Position numbers and translations under genes: made by a program. Source: Strigamia acuminata (lineage: Eukaryota > Arthropoda > Chilopoda > Geophilomorpha > Linotaeniidae). From it: DNA of 64,000 nt. Positions within the stretch are counted from its first letter, which is position 1. Each line of letters opens with the position of its first letter. The notes beneath the pieces are model-generated. The model had not been told where the DNA came from, ran no database searches, and worked only from the letters and a program-made list of their open reading frames with translations. The stretch covers positions 37,421,211-37,485,210 of the forward strand of contig OX442314.1 in NCBI GenBank assembly GCA_949358305.1. The letters are read 5' to 3'. Shown here in pieces: positions 42,249-51,827 of the stretch.

Positions 42249-42960
42249 ATGGCGTCATTAACAACACCATCATCTTCATCATCATCATCATCATTGCAGG
42301 AAAACACAAAAATTTCTAGTAAATACATGTATTTAAACTATATTTTATTGATGTATAAAGCACATTACATTTTGGAAATATTTACTTGTTTACTTTCACA
42401 GTTTTCACACGTAAAAGCAGAAAAGGTGTGGGTGGGAAACCCAAACAAATTAAAGAGTTTGAGCAGCAGAGAAGCACAAATTATTTTAAACGTATTTGCA
42501 CAAGTTGGAAACTTATATCCAAAAAAGGGACATATGCAAAGGCTGGCTTTAATATCACAACTTACAGGAATTAGTGTAAGCACAATGTACAAACTCAAAA
42601 ATCAACTCAGGAAAAAAAGTATATAAAAAAAACAATTAAGAATATTTATTTATATATTTATTTGTGCATATTCAAACAGGTTGCACAGAAACGCATAGAA
42701 ATGAAAAATCAAAAGATCACAAAATAATTGGAAATTATGACGGCTTCACAATTGATCTAATCAGACAAACTATTCATGAAATGTTTAAAAAAAATGAAAT
42801 TCCCACATTGGATAAACTTGTATTCAAAGTCAGCAACATTCCCAGCCTGCCAAATTTCTCACGTACAACCCTGTGACGATTGATGACCGAAATGGGCTTC
42901 AAATTTAAAAAACGAAGGAGGAATTCTGCTCTCTTTCACAGTTTAGAAAATCTTTCCTTG
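42249..42960 (+). pseudogene. HTH transposase-derived gene with two likely introns
   Basis: ATG 42249 starts MASLTTPSSSSSSSSLQ (an ATC/TCA microsatellite in frame). Possible introns: 42319-42402 (GTAAAT...TTTCACAG), and 42613-42679 (GTATAT...TTCAAACAG), the latter joining LTGISVSTMYKLKNQLRKKS to a second exon in frame. That exon reads NYDGFTIDLIRQTIHEMF, KKNEIPTLDKLVFKV and LPNFSRTTL, then TGA 42875-42877, then RLMTEMGFKFKKRRRNSALF in the same frame. The second part matches the helix-turn-helix N-terminus common in IS630/Tc1-type transposases (I-R-x-x-V/I-H, I-P-T-L-D-K-L, S-x-T-T-L-x-R-L-M-x-E-M-G-F-K). The stop replaces the expected Trp. No DDE core found. Confidence 0.55.
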
Positions 42961-44385
42961 TGTAGGTTCCGACATCCACATTAGCAATAGTTATGCATTA
43001 GATTTTGCTGTTTGAGGAGCATCACATGTGCTCATTCTCTCATCCTTTGGAATTCGGATGTGTCATAGATTAGGACTTTATGGTCTCTTCCAGCGATCAA
43101 TGCTTTCAATATATGTTGACATGACGTTTGAATGCTATTCATACCAGGGACCCCTAAATTAAGTCCTCCCTCTTCAGCGTTTGGGTAGGTTTCCATGCCC
43201 AGCGTATTCAATTGAACTTTCCTTCACATCATGAAACATCTCGTACAGAGTTTGGGTTTTTCCATTGTTATATCACAAATTATTGCTCTTTGGTCTTCAT
43301 CTAGGACAATAATCTCTCTTTTTTTACTCTTGACATTTAGAAAACTTAGTTGCCTAATGCCTATACAGAATTATAATAGAACCCTTGGAACAATGGAAAT
43401 ATTGAGATTCGAGTCAATGTCTCTATTCTCGTTTCATGATGTGAAACACCGACCTACACAAGTAAATATTCAACTCGATACAGTTAGAAAGCATATGAGT
43501 GGGCCGTCCATAAGCGCTCGATGCTCCTTTTTTCGTGTTCCTACTGACTTTGTTTTCCTGAGCAGTGGCAGTCCCGTTAAAAATAATCCTACTTGTTGAA
43601 GTGGGGGTTATTTGATTTTCCCTCAGGAAGGGGGTCGGTGGATCTTTCTTTCTCTCTATTCATATACAACTTAGATATAAGGAAAGGACGTGTTTAATTA
43701 GCGATAGGAACTTAACAAGCTGAACTCAGCTTAGGAAATAAATAATAGAATCTTAACCTTTAGTCTTCACTCTTGCAGTATAATAGTTGTCTCTTTCGAG
43801 ATATTCCCACTTATCAATAGCAGGGTATTTCCAGAAGAATACAGTACGCATCGGGGGTTGCTCATGGGGGTCAGTTGAAACTGCAAATATAGGTCTCTGC
43901 TCCCCCACCCTCCCACCCCACCTTCTTTTGGCGGGAGGGATTTAATAAAAATCAACTCAGTTAGAAAGTAACCAAGTCCACTTTGTTTTCCTTTCCTGCT
44001 GCACAACGGAGTGCACGCCGTTGTGTGGCCGTCGGGGAAGCTAGTGACTATCAAAAGAAAGTAATGATTTTCCTAGGCGACTTCTTAATCTCAGCAGGTC
44101 TTTTTCATCCAAAAAGATGTCAAATTTCTCAGAGGCGATGCCTTACTCACTATTTCTTTTAACTCCGCAGACTTCCGTCAATCTTGAAAATACATGACTT
44201 GTGACCACCGGACGAGCTTTTCCTCTGCGACTTCCAACTCGAGAGGCCCGACATCTACCCCACGCACAGAAGAAGGCAGCCAGCGCCGGAGGTAAGCAAA
44301 CACGAGAATTAATCGGTTAAAAGTGCTAAACCGCTTGAAAAATTCTTGTGCGAAAAATAAAGAAAAAATAAAAGTAAAAATTTTC
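42961..44385. other. no recognisable gene
   Basis: Frames such as 43231-43599 plus and 43767-44054 minus show no known motif and look like chance. A C/A-rich stretch is at 43890-43935. Confidence 0.35.
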
Positions 44386-44456
44386 ATCGACAACAGGATT
44401 TGAACCTGTGTGGAAAGATTCCTGATTCATTACCTTAACCACTGAGCCACCACAAC
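44386..44456 (-). tRNA. tRNA-like sequence or tRNA pseudogene (possible CAG anticodon)
   Basis: The minus strand has a perfect A box (TGGCTCAGTGG) and B box (GGTTCAAATCC) at normal spacing. The T arm is intact: ACAGG, loop TTCAAAT, CCTGT. A 7-nt loop ATCAGGA with T33 suggests anticodon CAG (Leu). The acceptor ends pair poorly, the anticodon stem has a mismatch, and the long variable arm of tRNA-Leu is missing. So it is a pseudogene or the head of a SINE rather than a working tRNA. Confidence 0.5.
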
Positions 44457-44785
44457 ACAATATTGTTGCTTCATGCAGGCAGTCATGTTGGTGAACAAAG
44501 TTGTGATGTCATATGTCATGTGAGATCAAATTACCTGGGTTCCAGAGTAAGGTTTGAACAGGCTAATCACCAAATGTAGTGCTACACTTGACCTTTTTAC
44601 TCAAAATATCAAAAAATGGTGTTTTAACACACAGTAAGGAATCCTGTGTGTTGTTACTGTTTGTAACAATGTGAGAGAGAGGTGCATTTTAATATGAGAA
44701 AAATAGATTGTTTAGGTGATGTGAATGCTTTATTTACAAACAATTTTAACAATTGTGGATTACACACTCTTGCGGTCTCCTTGTT
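44457..44785. other. no recognisable gene
   Basis: Unique A+T-rich sequence. Nothing recognised. Confidence 0.35.
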
Positions 44786-45396
44786 AGCTAAAAAAATATT
44801 CCGAGTTGGCCGTTCCGCCATTAGGCCCTGTTTTGGTGGTATTCCCCGACCATAGACTTAGGGGCGGTTCGGCTGGCGTCTTGGCACATTACAAAAGTGG
44901 CGATTGGTCCCGTGGAGGGCGTCGCCCAAGGGCTCAGTGTAACATTGTGGAAGTATTGCAAAGGCGTGACATTGTCCTACCGTGCGGACGCCGCCCAAGC
45001 TCGTCCAAATCTGCGGTCGTCCCGAGAAGATACCGCACGTAAATAAAATATAGAATTTGGGCAGACCGTCCCACCAAAGGGCCCGGTTCCCGCACGTGAC
45101 TGCTGGTCAAGTTTGCTACCGACTCAATGGTAGTGTTACTTGGACCATGCGGCGGGAGTCCGGGGTGGTTTCAGTCGGTCCTCGGACGCACAAATTATTG
45201 GCGATTGGTCCCAGGAAGGGCGCCGCCCGAGCTCGCCCATATCTGTGGTCGTCCCGAGAGGATACCACACGGAAATAAAATATAGAATCTTGACTGGTCG
45301 TCCCACCAAGGGGCCCGGCTTTTCGCGCGTTACCGCTGGTCAGAATTGGTAGTGTCACTTTGGTCAGTGGCGGAAACCCGAGGTGGTCTCGGCCAG
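44786..45396. repeat. imperfect tandem repeat, ~230-300-bp units
   Basis: The block 'cgccgccc.agctcg.cca' then 'gtcgtcccgaga.gatacc', 'aaataaaatatagaat' and 'cgtcccacca' occurs at 44985-45090 and again at 45220-45315. 'ggcgattggtccc' occurs at 44900 and 45200. A third unit is interrupted by the foldback element. Each unit has an AATAAA. The open frames are repeat artefacts. Confidence 0.75.
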
Positions 45397-46607
45397 GGGA
45401 TGGACTAATCGGCAGCTGTCAATCGTCAGCTGTCAGCTGTCAGCTGGCAGCTGGCAGCTGACGAATCGGATTATGTCGCTAATCCGCAAAAAACGCCGAA
45501 ACTAATCGGCAGCTGGCAGCTGTCAATCGTCAGCTGCCGCCGATTTTTGGCTCCGGTTTTCGACCGTCAGCTGCGCCGGTTTTTGGCCGACAGCTGCCGG
45601 TAGCTGCGTCGGTTTTAGACCAGCAGCTGCGCTGGTTTTGACCGGCAGCTGGGCCGGTTTTGGGCCGGCAGCTGCGCCGGTTTTCGATCGTCAGTTGCCG
45701 GCGATTTTCGATCGTCAGCTGCCGCCGATTTTTGACGTACAGCTGACGATTTTTGAATTTGATGGCAGCATTTTCGATCGTGTATTTGACCGGCAGCTGC
45801 GCCGGTTTTAGATCGGCAGCTGCGTCGATTTTCGACTGGCAGTTGCGACGATTTTTGACCGTCAGCTGCTGGTTTTCGACCGTCAGCGCTATGAAATACA
45901 CATGAAATACACGTGAAATACTACAAAATATGAAATGAAATACTACAAATAAATATGAATATGAATATATATGAATATAAATGAATATAAATGAATACAA
46001 ATGAATACAAATATAAATTAATAAATATAAATGAAATAAATACTACAAATGAAATGAAATACTACAAATGAAATGAAATACTGTCGGGCCAAAATTCGTC
46101 AGCTGTACGTCAAAAATCGCCGGCAGCTGACGATCGAAAACCGGCGCAGCTGCCGGCCCAAAACCGGCCCAGCTGCCGGCCCAAAACCGGCCCAGCTGCC
46201 GGCCCAAAACCGGCCCAGCTGCCGGTCAAAACCAGCGCAGCTGCCGACCAAAATTCGTCAGCTGTACGTCAAAAATCGGCGGCAGCTGACGATCGAAAAT
46301 CGCCGGCAACTGACGATCAAAAACCGGCGCAGCTGCCGGCCCAAAACCGGCCCAGCTGCCGGTCAAAACCAGCGCAGCTGCCGGTCTAAAACCGACGCAG
46401 CTACCGGCAGCTGTCGGCCAAAAACCGGCGCAGCTGACGGTCGAAAATCGGAGCCAAAAATCGGCGGCAGCTGACGATTGACAGCTGCCAGCTGCCGATT
46501 AGTTTCGGCGTTTTTTACGGATTAGCGACATAATCCGATTCGTCAGCTGCCAGCTGCCAGCTGCCAGCTGACAGCTGACGATTGACAGCTGCCGATTAGT
46601 CCATCCC
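45397..46607. mobile_element. 1211-bp foldback element with CAGCTG arrays, 8-bp target duplication
   Basis: The ends GGGATGGACTAATCGGCAGC (45397) and its reverse complement (ending 46607) continue as near-perfect inverted repeats for more than 150 bp. They go on as looser inverted arms of about 490 bp on the left (to about 45885) and a similar length on the right, around an A+T-rich centre (45890-46085). Flanks are TCGGCCAG at 45389-45396 and 46608-46615. An 8-bp duplication suggests mobilisation by a hAT transposase. Roughly 40 CAGCTG hexamers fill the arms. The two long open frames (45530-46000 minus, 46073-46474 plus) are built from the repeat and are not genes. Confidence 0.9.
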
Positions 46608-46615
46608 TCGGCCAG

Positions 46616-47298
46616 TCCCTGAGCGCACGAATCAATAAAATAAATAAATAGGAATTACAATGTGAAGTATAAGAAAGACCCACAAAGTCTAACAACAACA
46701 CGGTCCCTATCGTGCCTATCTAGTCATTATCAAGTGGCCATCCCGCCATGTTGCGGTGACTCGGATGCCACCGAGAAAATTCGGTTTATTTCATTTTGGA
46801 ATACATTACTTGAAAGAAGAAATTCAAGTAATTTCGAGTTTGTTTAATTTATTTTTTGGTTTCATAGGAATAAGTTAATCCTGAATTGCAAAAGTTTGCA
46901 TTTATTATTCTCATTGTATTTTAACAGAATAAAATACTGTTCATTTGAATTGAAAACAAACTGTATTTATTTTATGATTTAATTTGGCACAAATTGGCAT
47001 TTTGAATTATTTCCTATTAATTTGAGTCACCAAACAGCAGTAGCTTTAATTGGGCAATTAATAGTTTATTTTAGAGTCAATTTCCTGTATAAGCCTGCAG
47101 GAATGACAAAGTGGGAGGTTGCCAGGGCAACCAGCCCACAAGGAAGAAGTGGGAGTGACTTCCTGCCTCCTCAGCTGAGAAATCAGCAGTCTTATGCCAA
47201 ACCTTGTTGAAACCACACCATGAAATTTACACCAGAAAACCCCAGAAACTGCTGTTAGATTTTGTGGCCAATTTTGCCAAGTTTAGGACTCACCTTCT
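46616..47298. repeat. relative of the RBBP6-like 3' flank plus spacer
   Basis: 46745-47015 resembles 23452-23690, including the stem region at 46754-46773 (one mismatch in the stem), 'aagtaatttcgag', 'ttcatttgaattgaaaac' and 'tttaatttggcacaaattgg'. No RBBP6 coding sequence precedes it. The remainder to 47298 has no recognised gene. Confidence 0.5.
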
Positions 47299-48123
47299 TG
47301 TAATAACACGTTTGTTATTACGAGAGATTATTTCTTGTAACAATCAAGTTGTTGTTACGAGATACTTTGTTTCTCGTCGCTGAGAAATTAGCGACGAGAT
47401 ATTTTCTTTGACCATTTTAGTCAACCCGCCGTCAAGGTTGTCGTTTGTGCCGGCGTGCCAGACGAAACCCGAGTCGAGGGAGTTGGTAACTTGGCCAGTC
47501 TGAGTAACGTAACCGAGACGTTTTCGCTACCGTCACGGTCGCCATTCGTGCCGTCGTGCCGAAGTGGGACCCGAGTCGTGTGGGAAATCGTGTATCGAGG
47601 GGAATCAGTTGTAGAAGTTCGGAAGTTTGTCCGACGGCGTGAGAGAAAACGTTGTCAAATTTGAGAGCGTCGTCGAATCGAGAAGACGGAGTCGAGGAGA
47701 AGAAAATCCAGCGCCAAGTCGCCGCCGGATTTGGAAAAGAACGAGCCACGTCTAGGTCGAAAAACAACGTCGTCGACGCCATCTTTCTTAATTTTCACTT
47801 TATTTCTAGTAATTATTTTGGTTAGTATTTTGATTTGTTATTTAACGGTAAGACTTATTATTTAAGAAAAGAATTGTATTTCTATTATTTTAATGTATTT
47901 CTTGATTTATTCAGAACTGAATAAATCTCCTTTGAGAGCTTTAAGAGAGAATTACATTGTATTTCTTTATTAAGTTAGTTTTAGTCAGCTAGAATTTGGG
48001 TTCAAAGTTAAATATAAATTTTAGTGTTAGTAATAGAATCTAGTTGTATAAGTCCTGTTGTGGCAACCCGTTAGTAATCTTAGTAGTCTCATTTTAGTTC
48101 ACTTAAGATTCAGGATTACTACA
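47299..48123 (+). repeat. solo LTR related to element 3
   Basis: 825 bp from TGTAATAA to TTACTACA, near-perfect inverted ends. The polyadenylation region (GAATAAATCT at 47928, then 'ataagtcctgttgtggcaac') resembles 39465-39629. No matching target duplication was seen (ttct left, atca right), and no gag follows at the expected distance, so it may instead be a leftover 5' LTR. Confidence 0.6.
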
Positions 48124-48485
48124 ATCAATGTAACCCGGTTTTCTGGCTAAACTCCGAGGCGGGAAAGGCTGAGTCTGATTTATAAATATAACGGGCGGCG
48201 GTCCTATAAGGAGCGTCGTCTGCGGGGCCCTCGGCCCTTACTGCCTAGCTTGCTGGGGGTGAGGTGCTGGAGGTTGACACCACATTAAGGGTTTCCCGGC
48301 GCGTAGGTCTTGCCCTTCGTGGCCAAAAACAAGCCTGATTGTCCCACATGATCCGCTCCGTAAGCAATTCCCATTGGCCCTAGGGTCTCTGAGTGGTCAA
48401 AGCCGGGGGATGATTAGGTGTACACGATTAGGTGTTTTTTGTATTTTTTGTTTGCTGATGTCAACCTGGGACGCCTTTAAACGTC

Positions 48486-48989
48486 TTGAGAGGGAAACTT
48501 CCACAGATTATTCGATCAATATTCGAGTCTCGAGGACTCAACGCGGGAAAAGCCAGAAAATGCTTAACTTCAGCGATGCAGAAGCGATGGGGTACGACCA
48601 GCCAAATCAAGCAGAAATACAAGAAAAAATTCCGCAAATGGCTGGCAGATCTCGCCGAAGAAATTGACACGCCGGGTCCCATTTGGAATTTACTCCTTGG
48701 CAAAGATTTTCCAATGACGTTTGAGGAAGATCGCGACTACGAGATATATTTCGACCCTGCAACCGACAAGCGACAATATGTACAAGAAGTCATCAACAAA
48801 CTCCGTCGTGGGATGAAAGAAGTAGCCGAAAAGTTCTTGAAAGCGCAAGCAAAATTTCAAATTGGGCAAGCTAGCTGGGAAAGAAGACACGAAATATGTC
48901 CGAAGGCCCAATTACTTCTGCAAAACCCAGTACCAAATGCACCAGCTGCATATGGCAGGAGTAATTGGCGTGTTGCAAACAGCAACTAG
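48486..48989 (+). CDS. hypothetical protein, helical and charged
   Basis: 167 codons. Not recognised. Composition is that of a real soluble protein: KYKKKFRKWLADLAEEID, then PGPIWNLLLGKDFPMTFEED, DYEIYFDPATDKRQYVQEV and LRRGMKEVAEKFLKAQAKF. It could be a capsid-like or DNA-binding domain of a retroelement, because an LTR lies 360 bp upstream and RS-rich sequence follows, but no Cys motif supports that. An overlapping frame (48374-48667) is probably a shadow. Frame upstream of the ATG continues a little, so a 5' exon or a frameshift is possible. Confidence 0.4.
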   Translation: MRGKLPQIIRSIFESRGLNAGKARKCLTSAMQKRWGTTSQIKQKYKKKFRKWLADLAEEIDTPGPIWNLLLGKDFPMTFEEDRDYEIYFDPATDKRQYVQEVINKLRRGMKEVAEKFLKAQAKFQIGQASWERRHEICPKAQLLLQNPVPNAPAAYGRSNWRVANSN

Positions 48990-49059
48990 AATTTCCCGTT
49001 GTAATTATTTTTCCTATTTAAAGAAAATTTATGTTTTTAATAAACTATCTTTGTCTTGA

Positions 49060-50043
49060 AAATGTTTAAAATCCTTATCTGATTGAATTGTCTTTCTGTT
49101 GAAATTATTTCCCTTTCCAATGGTATTCTTCATGTTTTGACATTCCTAGTGATGAAATTTATTGTATTAATCATTTCTTTACTTTATCTTTTGTCGTTTT
49201 ACTAAATTTTATGATGTTTTCAAGTGTTCCTTACTGTTTTTTGAAGTGATCAATCGCTGAATCGTTGGGATTGAGCCTTTGATGGTTTGAACAGAGAGTG
49301 TCCTCAAGGTCGGGCGCCATGTTGGATTTTACCGATAATTTCACCTGTGTTTCTTTCTAATTTGTAAAATTGCATTATTCATTTGGTGTACTTATTAATT
49401 ACTGATAATTAATTTAAGTTACATTTTCATGCTTGTTTTTAAGTTTTGATGCAGTTTAAATTTGATTTTGTTCCCAATCTAAGGTTGCTGCTCTCTCATT
49501 GGTCGAACCCGATTTTTAGAGTGTGATTTTGGTTTTTGTCATTTTATTAGTGTTTTGACTCATTTCCGAACGTTGTTACGATTGACTTTTTTGATCCCTG
49601 TATTTCAGAGATCATTTTGATGTATTTCATGTTAGTTTTGATGCATTTTTCACTAATTCTCAAACTTGCTGTGTTTTCATTTTTCTGTGTTTCTTAGCAA
49701 CCGATTAGTGTTAAAATGTCTATTTTCTCGATTTGATTGTTGAGCGCAGCGCTAACCTGTGTGTGTAAATGTATTTTATAGAGTTGTTTGTTTGATGCCG
49801 AATAAACAATACGTGTCATATTTTTCTCCGCTTTTGTGTGTTAATTTCGATATGAGCGCAGAGGAGTAGAAGCGACGCCATTCTCCAGGTGTGCCACCTG
49901 CGCGGCATGAGAACTTCAAAGGGATTGGATTGCCTCACGTTTACTTTCAAGTTAAGTTGGGTTTCTTTTCAACTGAGAACTTTAATTCCACTATACGATT
50001 GCATAATGGCGGACGAGCCATTTCTTCTTATCTCCCTGTGTTG
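49060..50043. other. no recognisable gene
   Basis: T-rich non-coding sequence with AATAAA at 49801-49806. Nothing else recognised. Confidence 0.35.
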
Positions 50044-50995
50044 ATGCAACCAGCAACAAGCGGAAGCAGCGCACCGAGAGCAGGAAGAGACAACCCACGG
50101 GTGGATGAAGAAAACACACGACAAAGGCGACGCAGAAACCGACGGAATCGAAGAAAGAACCGCGTAGTCACCGAAGTGAAGCTGACTCATTCGGAAAAAA
50201 AGCCGTCTATTGATTCAAATTAAGGGCACGGATGACCCGAATGAGCCGCTAATCCCAACTGATGATTCTTGGCCGGATGAATTTGTAGTCATCGACGAAG
50301 CAGAATCGTCTTCCGAGGAAGAGAAAGAAATTCCAGAAGATTGGTCGCCTAGGGGACCGAGAACTTCAAGCCATGAACATCCGGATTCATCACCACAAAT
50401 CCCTCCAACTTCGTCGCCAAGAATGTCCTCGCCAGAGAGTCGACAGGTAGTAGAGAACGCAAGATCTCAATCTCCAGATGTGACGAGTTCGCATGAAGTA
50501 CGAAAGAGGCGAGCGACGGACGGAACTCCCAGGCGCCCACCATCCCGACGGGAACACTACAGCAGAACATCACGAAGCAGCAGCAGACGACGATCCCCTA
50601 AACAACGAGATAGTCGACATCAATCTCCCCGTCAGAAGGAACGCAAACCAAGAAAAAGCAAAGTACGACAAGATCATTCTTCGCAGCGAGATTCTTCACA
50701 TTCTTCCGCTCGCCGTCATCAATCACGTCAGCGTGAACAAAGAGCTGACTCCACAGGGGAAAGAGAGAGCAGTCTCTTCGGAACAGCACTAGATCCCCAC
50801 ACCACACCATTCACTGATTATCTGCCACCGATAAATCATTCAATCCCGGTGCCCGACATCCCGCTAATGCCATATTCCGAGGGTTTGGTGATGCACCCAG
50901 AAAATAATTTTGACCAAGACTATTACCCGCTGTGGAGTAGGTGTGTAAGGAACCCGAATAAGGAGCAAGAACTACTAATTAAGGACTATTCCTAA
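50044..50995 (+). pseudogene. RS-rich hypothetical protein, Gag-like composition, frame break
   Basis: Frame 1 from ATG 50044 is strongly basic (RQRRRRNRRNRRKNR) and ends at 50221-50223. Frame 2 (+1 relative) takes over near the A7 run at 50197-50203 and runs to 50993-50995. It is acidic at first (AESSSEEEKEIPED) and then a long Ser/Arg region (SRREHYSRTSRSSSRRRSPK). The end is DPHTTPFTDYLPPINHS, then QDYYPLWSRC. The acidic-plus-RS make-up resembles the N-terminal half of Gag in element 2, but no capsid domain or zinc knuckle is seen. The change of frame in a homopolymer may be an indel or a programmed +1 shift. Confidence 0.4.
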
Positions 50996-51186
50996 TGAAA
51001 GAGGTGTAGTGACTAGCGACAGGACTATTCCTAATGATAGGGGTATAGTGACTAGCGACAGGACTATTCCTAATGATAGGGGTATAGTGACTAGCGACAG
51101 GACTATTCCTAATGATAGGGGTATAGTGACTAGCAACAGGACTATTTCTAATGATAGGGGTATAGTGACTAGCGACAGGACTATTC
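50983..51186 (+). repeat. 39-bp tandem repeat (13-codon unit)
   Basis: Five full units and a partial sixth starting at 50983, 51022, 51061, 51100, 51139 and 51178, each beginning GGACTATTCCTAATG. In the +1 frame relative to the preceding coding sequence they encode RTIPNDRGIVTSD repeatedly. The first unit is most diverged. Confidence 0.95.
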
Positions 51187-51827
51187 CAAATGCTCTAGTC
51201 TGGATGAATACCAGGCAGCCCAACTGAATGAATCAGTTAGCGATCTGAGGAGAAGGTCGGTCGAGTTTTGCCAGAAGCCATTGACGGAGCAATCGGAGAA
51301 GTGGTTGCAGAAATTTCAATAGACCACCACCCAGTCATTAAAACGATTGCTATTTCCGGGAGTGTTTCCCCACGATGAAGCGGCTTTCGTGGCAACCAGT
51401 ATACTCTGGACCTCACCAATGGGAGTACCACTGCACCTGATAGAAAACTGGAGATCGGTACTATACGACCCGGTGTTATTGAGAAGCAATTTGATTTGTC
51501 AGGTGTTAGCTAATGGGGAGACGCCTTACTATCCAGGCACCACAGGATGTAGCCCCTACGATTGTAGGAGAGAAATTCATCACGCTGCCCAGTTCAAACG
51601 GTAAACTAGTACGGGAATTTCCGATCCAGTTAACGGAGATCCGTCTGAGTTGTATAACCGCTCGTATGAGTGGTCAGATCTCGCTACAAACCATACCCGA
51701 GGTTCGAGAAGAAACCATGGACGCCTCCGCGCAGGAGACGAGCTTTGCGCCCGAGTACTTGGAATTATTTGCCGTCCCGGACGTCTCGACGCCGAAGCTA
51801 ATTCCGCCGCTCAGGCAGAGCGACTGA
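51187..51827 (+). pseudogene. unrecognised decayed coding sequence downstream of the 39-bp repeat
   Basis: Three consecutive frames look coding: LNESVSDLRRRSVEFCQKPL to TAG 51318-51320, then DEAAFVATSILWTSPMGVPL with LIENWRSVLYDPVLLRSN (51377-51604), then VGEKFITLPSSNGKLVREFP to TGA 51825-51827. No domain recognised. The frame changes suggest decay or many small introns. Confidence 0.3.

Noticed and set aside
43231-44054. Possible genes at 43231-43599 (plus) and 43767-44054 (minus)
   Set aside because: No motif, no start context and average-length chance frames.
45530-46474. Long open frames in the foldback element (156 and 133 codons)
   Set aside because: They are translations of the inverted CAGCTG repeat in mirror frames and have no other support.
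50983-51186. CRISPR array
   Set aside because: Units are contiguous 39-bp repeats without unique spacers, in a eukaryotic context.
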